Origin: Antennarius striatus
Lineage: Eukaryota; Chordata; Actinopteri; Lophiiformes; Antennariidae
NCBI RefSeq assembly: GCF_040054535.1
Contig: NC_090781.1
Location: forward strand, 8,359,482-8,423,481
Length of the DNA stretch: 64,000 nucleotides
Direction: 5' to 3'
The notes beneath the pieces are model-generated. The model ran no database searches and had not been told where the DNA came from. It worked only from the letters and a program-made list of their open reading frames with translations. The translations under genes and the position numbers were made by a program. This document shows positions 9,681-43,691 of this stretch, in pieces (the stretch's first letter is position 1; every line of letters starts with the position of its first letter).

Positions 9681-12600
9681 CTTCTTCTTCTTCTTTTCCT
9701 TTCGGCTTTTCCCTTCAGGGGTCGCCACAGCGAATCAATTTCCTCCATCTAGCCCTGTCCTTTGAATCCTCTTCTCTCACACCAACTACCTTCATGTCTT
9801 CCCTCATTACATCCATAAACCTCCTCTTTGGTCTTCCTCTAGGCCTCCTGCCTGGCAGTTCAAAACTCAGCATCCTTCTACCAATATATTCACTATCTCT
9901 CCACTGGACATGTCCAAACCATCTCAGTCTGGCCTCTCTGACTTTATCTCCAAAACCTCTAACATGTGCTGTCCCTCTGATGTACTCATTCCTGATCCTA
10001 TCCTTCCTGGTCACTCCCAGAGAGAACCTCAGCATCTTCATCTCTGCTACCTCCAGCTCTGTCTCCTGTCTTTTCCTCAGTGACACTGTCTCTAGACCAA
10101 ACAACATCGCTGGTCTCACCACAGTTTTGTAAACCTTTCCTTTCATTTTAGCTGAAACTCTTCTATCACACATCACACCTGACACTTTCCTCCACCCGTT
10201 CCATCCTGCCTGGACACGCTTCTTCACCTCTTTTCCACACTCTCCATTGCTCTGGACTGTTGACCCTAAGTACTTAAAATCCTCCACCTTCTTGATCTCT
10301 TCTCCCTCTAACCTCACTCTTCCACTTGGGTCCCTCTCATTCACACACATGTACTCTGTCTTACTGCGGCTAACCTTCATTCCTCTCCTTTCCAGGACAA
10401 ACCTCCACCTCTCTAGCTTCTCCTCCACCTGTTCCCTGCTCTCACTACAGATCACAATGTCATCTGCAAACATCATAGTCCATGGAGATTCCTGTCTAAC
10501 CTCGTCTGTCAGCCTGTCCATCACCATGGCAAACAAGAAGGGGCTCAGAGCTGATCCCTGATGCAGTCCCACCTCCACCTTGAACTCCTCTGTTACACCT
10601 ACAGCACACCTCACCACTGTCTTACAGTCTTCATACAGGTCCTGCACCGTTCTAACATACTTCTCTGCCACTCCAGACTTCCTCATACAATACCACAGTT
10701 CCTCTCTGGGCACCCTGTCATAAGCTTTCTCCAGATCTACAAAAACACAATGCAGCTCCCTCTGGCCTTCTCTGTACTTCTCTATCAACATCCTCAAAGC
10801 AAATACTGCATCTGTAGTACTCTTTTTTGGCATGAAACCATACTGCTGCTCACAAATGTTCACTTCTGCCCTTAGTCTAGCTTCCACTACTCTCTCCCAT
10901 AACTTCATTGTATGGCTCATCAGCTTTATTCCTCTGTAGTTGCCACAACTCTGCACATCTCCCTTGTTCTTAAAAATGGGCACCAGCACACTTCTCCTCC
11001 ATTCCTCAGGCATCTTCTCACTATCTAAGATCCTGTTGAACAACCCAGTCAGAAACTCTACCGCCACCTCTCCTAGACACTTCCATACCTCTACAGGTAT
11101 ATCATCAGGACCGACTGCCTTTCCACTCTTCATCCTCTTCAATGCCCTCCTCACTTCATCCTGACTAATCTTTGCTACATCCTGGTCCACAACAGTCACC
11201 TCTTCTAGTCTTTGTTCCCTCTCATTTTCCACGTTCATCAACTCTTCAAAGTACTCTTTCCATCTTCCCATCACACTACTGGCACCTGTCAATAGACTTC
11301 CATCCCTATCCTTAATCACCCTAACCTGCTGCACGTCCTTCCCATCTCTATCTCTCTGTCTTGCCAACCGGTATAGATCAGTCTCTCCCTCCTTACTGTC
11401 CAACCTAGCATACAAGTCATCATAAGCTTCTTGTTTGGCCTTTGCTACCTCTACCTTCACCTTACGCTGCATCTCCCTGTACTCCTGTCTACTCTCCTCA
11501 GTCCTCTCAGTGTCCCACTTCCTCTTGGCTAACCTCTTTCTCTGTATACACTCCTGTACCTCCTCATTCCACCACCAAGTCTCCTTATCTACTTTCCTTC
11601 CAGATGACACACCAAGTACTCTCCTACCTGTCTCCCTGATCACATTAGCTGTAGTTGTCCAGTCATCTGGAAGCACCTCCTGACCACCCAGAGCCTGTCT
11701 TAACTCCTTCCTAAAAGTCATGCAACACTCTTCCTTTTTCAGCTTCCACCATTTTGTCTTCTGCTCTGCCTTTGCCCTCTTCATCTTCCTCACCACCAGA
11801 GTCATCCTACACACCACCATCCTATGCTGTTTGGCTACACTCTCACCTACCACTACTTTGCAGTCACTGATCTCTTTCAGGTTACACCGTCTACACAAGA
11901 TGTAGTCTACCTGTGTGCTCCTACCGCCACTCTTATAGGTCACTCTATGTTCCTGCCTCTTCTGGAAGAAAGTATTCACTACAGCCATTTCCATCCTTTT
12001 TGCAAAGTCAACTACCATCTGTCCTTCTGCGTTCCTCTCCTGGATACCAAACCTGCCCATCACCTCCTCATCACCTCTGTTTCCTGCACCAACATGTCCA
12101 TTGAAGTCTGCTCCAATGACAACTCTCTCACTTCTAGGCATGCTCTGCATCACTTCATCAAGGTCCGACCAGAATTTCTCCTTCTCCTCCAGCTCACATC
12201 CTACCTGTGGAGCATACCCGCTAACAACATTGAACATCACACCTTCTATTTCTAGCTTCAGACTCATCACTCTATCTGACACTCTTTTTACCTCCAGGAC
12301 ATTCCTAACAAACTCCTCCTTCAAGATAACTCCTACTCCATTTCTCTTCCCATCTACACCATGATAGAACAACTTGAACCCTGCTCCTAAACTTCTAGCC
12401 TTGCTACCTTTCCACCTGGTCTCCTGGACACACAGTATGTCTACCTTCCTCCTCTGCATCATGTCAACCAACTCTCTACCTTTTCCTGTCATAGTTCCAA
12501 CATTCAACGTCCCTACTCTCAGTCCTATACTCTTGGTGTTCCTCTTCTCTTTCTTCGTGCGAACGCACTTTCCTCCTCTCCTTCTTCGACCAACAGTAAT

Positions 12601-12829
12601 CCAATTTCCACCGGCGCCCTGTAGGTCAACAGCGCCGATGGCGGTCGTTGTTAACCCGGGCCTCGACCGATCCGGTATGGAAGTCATAGGTTTGATTCGC
12701 ATCTTTGATTTGGCAAAAGTTTTACGCCGGATGCCCTTCCTGACGCAACCCTCTGTATTTATCCGGGCTTGGGACCGGCACAATAAGACACTGGCTTGTG
12801 TCCTCTTGCGGCTACATTAAGTTGAGCTA
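9681..12829 (-). mobile_element. Full-length RTE-like non-LTR retrotransposon
   Basis: This 3149-bp element is bounded by a perfect 20-bp target-site duplication. It ends, on the minus strand, in the fish-typical tail gctgtggcgacccctgaagg followed by GAAAAGCCGAAAG and GAA repeats. It carries one long ORF with an apurinic-like endonuclease and a reverse transcriptase, with a short 5' leader of about 127 bp before the first ATG. The ORF resembles proteins often annotated 'craniofacial development protein 2-like', i.e. RTE-type LINEs; the exact clade name is not certain. Two truncated relatives lie in this window (23917-24437 and 32940-33112). Confidence 0.9.
9715..12702 (-). CDS. RTE-like LINE endonuclease/reverse transcriptase, 995 aa, intact
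   Basis: Single uninterrupted ORF from the first in-frame ATG at 12702 to the stop at 9715. An N-terminal endonuclease of the exonuclease-endonuclease-phosphatase fold begins near residue 62: GTLNVGTMTG supplies the Asn, CVQETRWKG the catalytic Glu near residue 94, GADFNGHVG the Asp/Asn, and STQVDYIL a later motif. A central reverse transcriptase follows, with NYRGIKLMSH, QYGFMPKKSTTDA, FVDLEKAYDRVP (first catalytic Asp), GLHQGSALSPFLF, and the catalytic FADD at 10459-10470, about residues 745-748. The C-terminus (LRWFGHVQWRDSEYIGRR, ending IRCGDP) matches the LINE family tail. Every motif expected for activity is present. The frame stays open 27 codons upstream of the ATG and 12 more to a TAA at 12817-12819, so a non-AUG start is possible. 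Confidence 0.9.
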   Translation of the reverse strand: MRIKPMTSIPDRSRPGLTTTAIGAVDLQGAGGNWITVGRRRRGGKCVRTKKEKRNTKSIGLRVGTLNVGTMTGKGRELVDMMQRRKVDILCVQETRWKGSKARSLGAGFKLFYHGVDGKRNGVGVILKEEFVRNVLEVKRVSDRVMSLKLEIEGVMFNVVSGYAPQVGCELEEKEKFWSDLDEVMQSMPRSERVVIGADFNGHVGAGNRGDEEVMGRFGIQERNAEGQMVVDFAKRMEMAVVNTFFQKRQEHRVTYKSGGRSTQVDYILCRRCNLKEISDCKVVVGESVAKQHRMVVCRMTLVVRKMKRAKAEQKTKWWKLKKEECCMTFRKELRQALGGQEVLPDDWTTTANVIRETGRRVLGVSSGRKVDKETWWWNEEVQECIQRKRLAKRKWDTERTEESRQEYREMQRKVKVEVAKAKQEAYDDLYARLDSKEGETDLYRLARQRDRDGKDVQQVRVIKDRDGSLLTGASSVMGRWKEYFEELMNVENEREQRLEEVTVVDQDVAKISQDEVRRALKRMKSGKAVGPDDIPVEVWKCLGEVAVEFLTGLFNRILDSEKMPEEWRRSVLVPIFKNKGDVQSCGNYRGIKLMSHTMKLWERVVEARLRAEVNICEQQYGFMPKKSTTDAVFALRMLIEKYREGQRELHCVFVDLEKAYDRVPREELWYCMRKSGVAEKYVRTVQDLYEDCKTVVRCAVGVTEEFKVEVGLHQGSALSPFLFAMVMDRLTDEVRQESPWTMMFADDIVICSESREQVEEKLERWRFVLERRGMKVSRSKTEYMCVNERDPSGRVRLEGEEIKKVEDFKYLGSTVQSNGECGKEVKKRVQAGWNGWRKVSGVMCDRRVSAKMKGKVYKTVVRPAMLFGLETVSLRKRQETELEVAEMKMLRFSLGVTRKDRIRNEYIRGTAHVRGFGDKVREARLRWFGHVQWRDSEYIGRRMLSFELPGRRPRGRPKRRFMDVMREDMKVVGVREEDSKDRARWRKLIRCGDP

Positions 12830-12849
12830 ATTTGAGTTTCCTCACAGCT
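12830..12849. repeat. Target-site duplication, LINE 5' side
   Basis: Exact 20/20 copy of 9661-9680. It abuts the 5' end of the LINE and shows the insertion is not 5'-truncated at a random internal point. Confidence 0.93.
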
Positions 12850-13933
<1,084 letters not shown>

Positions 13934-14102
13934 CTTTATCTCCCACAATGCTGTGCGGCAGAGGCTGTCTTGTGAGCTGTTTGTGGTGCTGATGCTGCGC
14001 GTCCCTCAGAGGCTGTTACCTTAGAAATCCACCGAGCATCCCTCCACACCGATGAATCTGTTTTTCTAATGTCTGGGAGATACATGGAGTGTCTGTCAGC
14101 TT

Positions 14103-14108
14103 TATAAA
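14103..14108 (+). promoter_or_regulatory. ttc9b: Possible TATA box of ttc9b
   Basis: TATAAA lies 261 bp upstream of the preferred ATG (14364), in an otherwise AT-rich patch. A start site near 14133 would give a 5' UTR of about 230 nt. The context is AT-rich, so chance occurrence is likely enough to keep confidence low. Confidence 0.25.
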
Positions 14109-14331
14109 TCTTTATTTATTTATCTTTGTTAGTCTTTTATTATAACGTTAAAAAGCCCTTTAAGTTTATTTTAACTCCGGTCTTTTAGCAGGAGCTTCAA
14201 GCCGCGGACGGTCGGGTTAAATCGGCTGCTGTTCGAGCCTCGCCGCCTGTCCAGCCGCCGCCTCCCGTCCTTTATGCACAGCACGCTGGTCCGGTCCCCC
14301 CCGACAAAACACACACTCGTGTCTGAGCGCC

Positions 14332-14358
14332 ATGGCCCGCTCCGGGCGCTTCCACTGA
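14332..14358 (+). CDS. Upstream ORF of ttc9b (8 codons)
   Basis: An ATG in an excellent context (GCGCCATGG) opens an 8-residue frame, MARSGRFH, that stops with TGA at 14356-14358, five bases before the preferred ttc9b ATG at 14364. It would only be an upstream ORF if ttc9b translation does not begin at the alternative in-frame ATG at 14274. Regulatory role is inference. Confidence 0.4.
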   Translation: MARSGRFH

Positions 14359-14363
14359 GAGAC

Positions 14364-36581
<22,218 letters not shown>

Positions 36582-36759
36582 TCCTTGACCCCTTCACTCT
36601 CCTTGACCCTTTGACCTTTGACCCTAGAAGCCACCCTTACATCGATCCTCCCTATCTCTACCTCCTCTGCCCCTCCCTGACAGCAGTACAGCCCACAGAC
36701 AGACCCAAACACCCGCAACACATATCAAACGCTGTCTGCAGCCCAGCCTCCTGATCGCT

Positions 36760-36780
36760 TCCTCCTCCTCCTCCTCCTCC
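36760..36780. repeat. (CTC)n trinucleotide repeat
   Basis: About seven CTC units in the region just after the ttc9b stop codon. Confidence 0.9.
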
Positions 36781-37083
36781 GTCCTGTTTGTCCCTCAGGT
36801 GCCGTGCCCCCCCCCCAACCCCCCTGCCCCACCGGGTTCAGAAAGTCAAGTAAACATCAAAACGGGAACAAAAAAAGAACAACACGCTGTATTATACTCA
36901 TAGGACGTGTGTGAATAAGAAGGGAGCTTCAGAACATACATGTGGATAATGGACATTTGACTTTGTAAATGTTTCAAACCATATAATGATAATGCGTTTG
37001 GTTTCTGCTGTCTCGCTCTTTGCCTTCTCTCCCTCTTCTTTTGAACCATTCTGGGGTTGGAAAGCTCAAACAAACCGGGAGTA

Positions 37084-37135
<52 letters not shown>

Positions 37136-37178
37136 CGCGTGTGTGTGTGTGTATGTGTGTGTGCGTGTGTGTGTGTGA
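37084..37178. repeat. (GT)n microsatellite with GC interruptions
   Basis: GT repeat interrupted by GC, GCGC and TA units. Confidence 0.95.
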
Positions 37179-38993
37179 TACATATCGAGACTGCAGCCCA
37201 ATCTGATTGTACATTCTCCCCCCACTGGGCTCACTCACACCCCTCAGTCAGACGATGGGACGGAACAGCATGACAAATCTTTCGACAAGAAGAGAAACAA
37301 AACTTAATCCAACTCTCCTCTGTCTTGCTTTTCTATCCTAGATGCCGTTTATCTCTTTGTTTCAATTCAAGGGCTAATTTGTAATCTGTTACTAGGATAC
37401 CGCTGTTAGCGTTTGTAATCATTAATTTGCTCGGAGCGTCTGTGTGTGCAGCGAACGCGGAATTCCTGCTGTGATGGGATCTGCTGTTGTGGCGTGTCTT
37501 GAACTGACTGTCTGAAGCCCCACCTGGGTCACGTGTCGCAGGTGAGGCAGTGAGGGGTGACTGTTGAAGCCCCGCCCTCCCTTTCGTCAATAGCCAATGG
37601 GATCAGAGCTTTGTTGAGACTTGTTGGCTGGATGGAGTTCCACTTTTACCTTTTATCGATGTCCGTGGCACGAGAGGAGTCTCTGTGTCCATTTAGCGCA
37701 GGACAAACAATCACCTCCATCTGTCCAGGAGGATAGATAACGCAACATTAGCATTAGCATTAGCCAACGCCACTGATGGTATGGTGTGTATCCGTGGCCA
37801 ACTCTCAGAAGACTCATAGATAAGTTGCTACTGCTTCTCTTGTGACTTGTGAAGCCAAAGCATTGGTACATATTGCTTTCATAACAGCTTTGACACCAGC
37901 TTGAATCTGCCTGCCCTGCTCCGCAAAAGGATGGATCAGCATGACCTGAACTTCCCATGAAACTCCTCCTGTGTGCGAGCACAGCTCCTGCATGTAACAT
38001 GGGATTCCAGAGAGTTAGTTCAGATGTACAGGATGAGGGTTCTAACAGCTCTTCTGCTTTCTGTCATGGCATGCTGCCACACTCTCTGCTCATACCTCTT
38101 TTTGATGCATCAACCACAGAAAGTGGTGACAGACCATGATCACAGCTTGAATAGGTCGGTAAATCTAGAAAAAAAAAAGAAAAGAGGTCTCTAATGAAGT
38201 AGGGTCACCGTCTGCCTCAGGCCAGGCTAGAAATAAGAATTTAAAGAAATAAATAACGATGCTCCTAAGGACTCCCTCTCCACATGTTTCCCCTGACCTT
38301 CAAGGAAGTTTAGGGACCTGAATGTGTCAAATCACTGTGACTGCACAGACGTGATTACAGAAGAAAGAAAATCGAGGTTCCATCTTCATAGATGAGCGTT
38401 AAACATTTACAGGATGAAGTTAAAATCCAGTCGTTAATCTGCCACAATCTCAACCTGGTTGATTCTCTCAGACGGGTCTTCTTTAAGTGAATAGTTAAAA
38501 TGTTCTCCTGGCTTGAACATGGTGACGTTTTCTGAAAGGAGAAATGAACACTCCCATGTCCGAATGCTAATAAGAGTTTATAGTTACGTTTATTTAGCGT
38601 AGCACAAAGACTTGTAACAGGTAGCCTATCAAATTCTTATATACAGTACATTGACGTTTGTGCAATCAGTGCAAAAATTCGCAAGAAAACGCAACATTTC
38701 AACCAAGGATTGAAAGAATAAGTGAGTTTTCTTTCCAGAAAAAGTGTTGAACCGATCCTTTTCCTCGGTGTTCTTCTAAATAAAATAAAATCTGTTGCAA
38801 TGATCGGATACAAAAATGACAAAAATTGAGCAAATATGTGATTTTGTCAGCGTCAGACACGGAGGCCTTCCTCGCTCCTATACCCACACTCTGTTGCCCC
38901 CAGAGGAAATAAATCAGCAAAACAACAAGCGAGGACCAGCGCCTGCAGACTTGGTCTCCATGGCTGTCTCTGGCTGTGCCTGCTCACCCACAG

Positions 38994-39019
38994 CCCCCCC
39001 CCCCCCCCGGGGGGGGGGG
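38994..39019. repeat. C15-G11 palindromic homopolymer junction
   Basis: Fifteen C are followed immediately by eleven G, a perfect GC hairpin with no loop. This may be real or an assembly join. Confidence 0.9.
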
Positions 39020-40401
39020 TAGGTGTCCTCCCATGGTCCTCTCTCCGTGGCAGCCGTAAACCTCTTGTTTTTGTCTCTCTGTGCTGCGTCATTCAAGTTC
39101 AACGCGCGCCACGACCGTCTTGGGGATAAATAGCTCCAAACAGGACGAGTTCAGTTGCGGCTAATTGGTTCTTGATCAATGTTGGCGCTGACTCTGAGGC
39201 TGTCAGCGTGTGCGTAATCTGACAACACGCCGTCTGTGCAAGAAGAGATACTTGATCTGTAAATCAGTGTAGCTTTGAAAAGAAACAACAAAAAGCACAA
39301 CAACAACAACAACAACAAAAAAATAGACTGACAAGTCTGAAAATCTACTGGCTGTGTTGGGTTTTTTTTGCTCTTTCTGTTGGTGTCATTTGAGGTAAAT
39401 GTTTGTCAAATGTCAGAGTAGTTTTTGTGAATATATGATACAAATATACAAAAAAAAATGGAAAGTTTATGGTTGTGGAAAGCTTTAATTTACTTTGTTA
39501 TTTTTACAATTATTTTAAAGATGGGAAAATAAAAGTAAGAGATAGAAAGAGATTTTTTCTATGGCTCGTCTACAGAGCTGCTTTGTGACTGTGTCTGTAT
39601 TTGTTGGTATTTTTGTTGATGTCCCAAACAACAAGGGATGCAGAACTGGTTGGAGTATGTGCAATGACCCCCCCGCCCCACCTTGTCCAGACCACCTCTG
39701 ATCTGATGACCTCGTCAGACGGCCAGAAAGGCAGCAGTGGAGCAGGACTCCACAAGTCCGCTTCCTGTTTTTCCATCCCTGGTGATGTGAGAGAACAAAA
39801 GGACGTAAAGCTGGGACATCGATGCTAAGACTGCATCTGTGTCTCGTCTCGCTCCTTAGAGGCCTTTCGCCATTCGACGTCAAACATCGCAGGCCTCCAT
39901 CACTGGTTTGACTGAACTACTAGCCCGGGAATGCACTATTGATCGGTCAATGAAGATTATGAATAAAGTTTCAAACAAAGAGGAATATTGGTCTTGTGTG
40001 GTCAAGCTTACAGGAGGGTGTCTGTTCTGCTTCTTATGTGTTACCAGTTCTGTTTTTATTATTCAAAGCCTCTGTGGGGTAAATCTGGGGTATCGACTCA
40101 AGATCCTATCAGCACAACACACCCAAATATGTGCAAGCATGGAAATTATGTCCAGGTGCATTGTTGGAAATGTAGGAACCAAATTTTAACAATAAAAAAG
40201 ATGATAACTCTAGTTCTGCTGCAGTGATTTTAATACTTGCGATAAAGTCCATCATGAGTCATGATATTCTAAAAGTACATCGTTGGTTGTTCTATCGGGA
40301 CCCTCCTTCAATTCTACACACAAAGAAGAATGTGTGTAATGTTCTCTGGAGGTCTCTGAAGCTGTCAGCGCCTGTCAAAATTCATTCTTGTGTTTATTAA
40401 C

Positions 40402-40678
40402 AGTGGGGTGACGCAGCGGGTAGCGCTGTCGCTTCACAGCAAGAAGTCAGGTTCCATGGAGTGGAGTTCGTGTGTTCTCGCCAGGTCTGCATGGGTTCTC
40501 TCAGGGTTCTCCAACTTCTTCCAAAATCATGCAGCTTAGGTGAATTAGTCACACCAAACTGTCTGTAGGTGTGATCGCGCGTGTGTGTGTGTGTGTGTGT
40601 GTGTGTATACCCCACTTTTCACCTGGCTTAGACAGATGATTATGATCATCTTCTTTACGAGAGAATGAATGGATGGAC
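40402..40678 (+). mobile_element. L2-tailed SINE, near full length
   Basis: Begins agtggggtgacgcagcgggt and agcgctgtcgcttcacagca, the typical start of a teleost SINE. It continues with the 'gcatgggttctct' body and an internal GT expansion at 40579-40607, and ends in a GAATGAATGGATGG tail. Non-coding. No clear target-site duplication. Confidence 0.65.
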
Positions 40679-41262
40679 ATTCTTCCGTATTTATTCAAGG
40701 AGTGTTAGATTATTTTATGGTAAAATAATCTAACACTTGTGTGTCCGTCACACTCACACACTCAGATCTACTTTCTGACTCTGGAACAAAGGAGAAGATC
40801 AGAGGAACAACTCACCATGAACAACAGTCTGAGGTGGTCACAGCATTAGAGGTCAGCGTGGATACAGCAGGGTCCAAGACAAACAGATATCTGACAATTA
40901 GGATGATCAATATGTTTTTTTCTGGTGAAGAATCCTCATTCAACCGGTTCCAAATTATAGGGAAAAGAAGCAAAACAAGCAAATGACGAGCGCTATAAAA
41001 TAATACAGTATACACCAAGCAAATTTAGATTCGAATTTAGGGTTATAAATCAATTTCAACTATGTTTTCAAAATTTCTAAAATATCGCAAATTATTAAAA
41101 TAGATAAAATTGTGTGCTATGCTTTTGTAAGGAGATAACTTGTACTTGTGTTTCTTCAAATTGATGACACAGACGAGAACAAAAGATAGAATTATAGAAA
41201 CCGCTCCAGTATTGCTGAGATCACCCTGGTGAGGAAACATTTGAGGAAACAAAGAAGGGTAA

Positions 41263-41267
<5 letters not shown>

Positions 41268-41315
<48 letters not shown>
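41268..41315. repeat. (GA)n microsatellite
   Basis: About 24 GA units. Confidence 0.97.
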
Positions 41316-41318
<3 letters not shown>

Positions 41319-41943
41319 CCATTGACACGGCCATAAAGATGGGGATGTGAGTTACACTCCTGCCTCTCTGATGGCTCTTAAACACCTCTGCTCCTCCATC
41401 TCCATTCATTTTCCTTACCCATCATCCCTTTCCCCCTTTTTTCTTTGTTGTGGCTTTTAATAGCATCACCACGAAGTGAGGATGGGGTTGCTAGGTAACT
41501 GGCCGGCGTCTTTGTGGGTGTTTGATTGCAGCCACACTGACAGACACAACAGTGGAGTCTGTGGATTTTTTTGTGTGTTTGTATTTAAACACACACTCCA
41601 CACGCTGCGTGGCATCCGTCTTCACATTAGTCACATGTCATGTTTGTGTTAATATATTTTCTTCAGACGTTTCTCCTCCCTGACATATTTAATTGTGAAA
41701 TCCCACATAAACTGTGTTGATTGCATGAGTGCACCATCATCTGCCAATCACGGTAACTGCGGAGTCACACAGCGACTACCGGAATTCACTCCGTGGTGAA
41801 CGGGAGCAGGGATGGGGGGGTGACGTCATAGGCCCCAGTGGTGACACCTACAGGACTGTACGCGTCACTGCAGCCCTCTTTGTTTCTGAACATACTGTAT
41901 CTTTCTCACATATTTGTGTCTCAACCATCAATTATAATCACTT

Positions 41944-41959
41944 ACACACACACACACGC

Positions 41960-42013
<54 letters not shown>
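41944..42013. repeat. (CA)n microsatellite
   Basis: CA repeat with two early CG interruptions. Confidence 0.95.
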
Positions 42014-42017
<4 letters not shown>

Positions 42018-42986
42018 ATAATCTATGTAACAGCGGTGCGTATATGAGAGATTGATATTGTTTCTGCAAAGAAGTCACAAATTCTGAATGGAGGATGTTT
42101 CACTCAGTCACCAGTGGTCGACATCAGTGTCTTTGATAAGAAAATGTGTAACATGGTCATGTTCTCCTATTCTGTTCTTCAGTTTCGGTGCTAGAACAGC
42201 TGCTAGATACCGCATTTTGTTTTTGTGGAACATCGTGTTCATTTAAATTTGGCCTTTTGGATATATCATGATATTTTATGACTTTATTTTCTTGCGTGCG
42301 ATTACTCGATGTATAACGCAAAACACACGCATTCAGGTTTTTACTGGTTTTTAGTTTGGGACACATTACAGTTAAAGGGAGCTGAGTTACCACCACCTGT
42401 CACATGTCTGTGAATGTTTTGACCTTCGGATGTGTCCAATGGCCTCTGACAGACGAGTATAACCCCTCGGGTTGGAACCAGTGGACTGAAAGAGTTAAAG
42501 CCACATCCACCGATCCAATATGTTGGATGCATTCAGAACATTCTCAACCCACCTTTTCAATACATTTGACTACTTTTACCACAGTCAGGGTCACATGCAG
42601 TGTGACAAGTCGCCTCGTCATCACAGGCCTCGCATACAGAAAAATATTCATGCTCAAATTCACACTTTGGAGTTGGCGGATCACCCCGGTTTATGTTTGT
42701 GTTAGAAGGAGCTGGGAGCCAGCGTACTCCACATGAAGGTCTCCATGGAACCCAGACCCCTGCTGCTGCCGTGGAACCACAGTGATCATCACTGCCTCAC
42801 TCTGAGTGGGTTTTCCTGAGTGTATTTATGTTCTTTCTGTAGGGGAGTTCATTCATGGCTTTTAGTTGTAATAAATTATTTTCACCTTTCCTTATTTGTA
42901 CAGCGAAGCAACGGCGAGATCCATGACCTCACAGGAAGAATCCAGGTCCGAATCCAGACCGGAATACTTTGCATGTATACAGGTGT

Positions 42987-43080
42987 GACAGATTACAACC
43001 GGGACAGATTACAGATGGGACAGATTACATCTAAAACAGATTACAGCTGGAAAAGGCTATAGCTGGGACAGGTTACAGTG
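42987..43080. repeat. 16-bp minisatellite, about six units
   Basis: Units start exactly every 16 bases at 42987, 43003, 43019, 43035, 43051 and 43067. The consensus is GACAGATTACAGCTGG, with decay in the fifth unit (AAAAGGCTATAGCTGG). Confidence 0.92.
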
Positions 43081-43654
43081 ATTGTTATTGTAGATGGGGG
43101 AGAAGAGAATTTGACACCACCAACAGGCCATCAAATTAAATACATCATCACCTGGAAAACATTCAGGAATAAGTCTAAGAACACAACTCATCAATATAGA
43201 AACTTGGTCTAGTCTAGATATTTTAAAACACAACGTTGCTCCATGTGCTCCCTTCTCAGCGCTGAACACAGCGGGTGGCCAGCTGCTCCTTATTTTTACA
43301 TCATTTAAATAATAAAGGCCAATAAACACAAAGCTTTGACGCTGAAATACTTTTCTTTTTTTATTTGTCTCTCATTTATCACATTTCACAAATCTTCCTC
43401 ACTGAACCCATAGAGGTCACAGGTTGACACCGGAGACGATGTGGATGGTTTTACTTGTTTTTTTTTCTCCCCCCTTTTTATATTAACAAATATATACAGA
43501 TATCCCAGGAAGAGCGTCATAATAATTAATTAATTAATTTAATAAATACTCAGTGTTCTTAACTGCACAAGGAGAATGAGTTCGGGCTCACTCTTCTACC
43601 GAAAAGGTTCGTAATCATCTGATACAAATAATAACAAACACACTCATATTCACA

Positions 43655-43657
<3 letters not shown>

Positions 43658-43686
<29 letters not shown>
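43658..43686. repeat. (CA)n microsatellite
   Basis: About 14 CA units. Confidence 0.93.

Positions 43687-43691
<5 letters not shown>

Larger units (their letters stand above)
36582..37320 (+). other. ttc9b: Probable ttc9b 3' UTR, end unknown
   Basis: Non-coding sequence after the stop. Includes (CTC)n at 36760-36780, C-rich runs near 36807-36830 and the GT array at 37084. I see no canonical AATAAA until about 38250, so the 3' end is not resolved. Confidence 0.35.
37321..43330. other. Region between convergent ttc9b and map3k10
   Basis: No coding exon recognised on either strand; short open frames look random. Contains a C15-G11 palindrome, a SINE, GA and CA microsatellites and a 16-bp minisatellite, listed separately. 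The unassigned parts (37321-38990, 39020-40400, 40680-41260, 41320-41940 and 42015-42985) hold nothing I can name. Confidence 0.6.

Noticed and set aside
9575..12820. Several + strand open frames across the LINE
   Set aside because: They are antisense shadows of the LINE ORF, with low-complexity Ser/Leu/Thr composition and no known domain.
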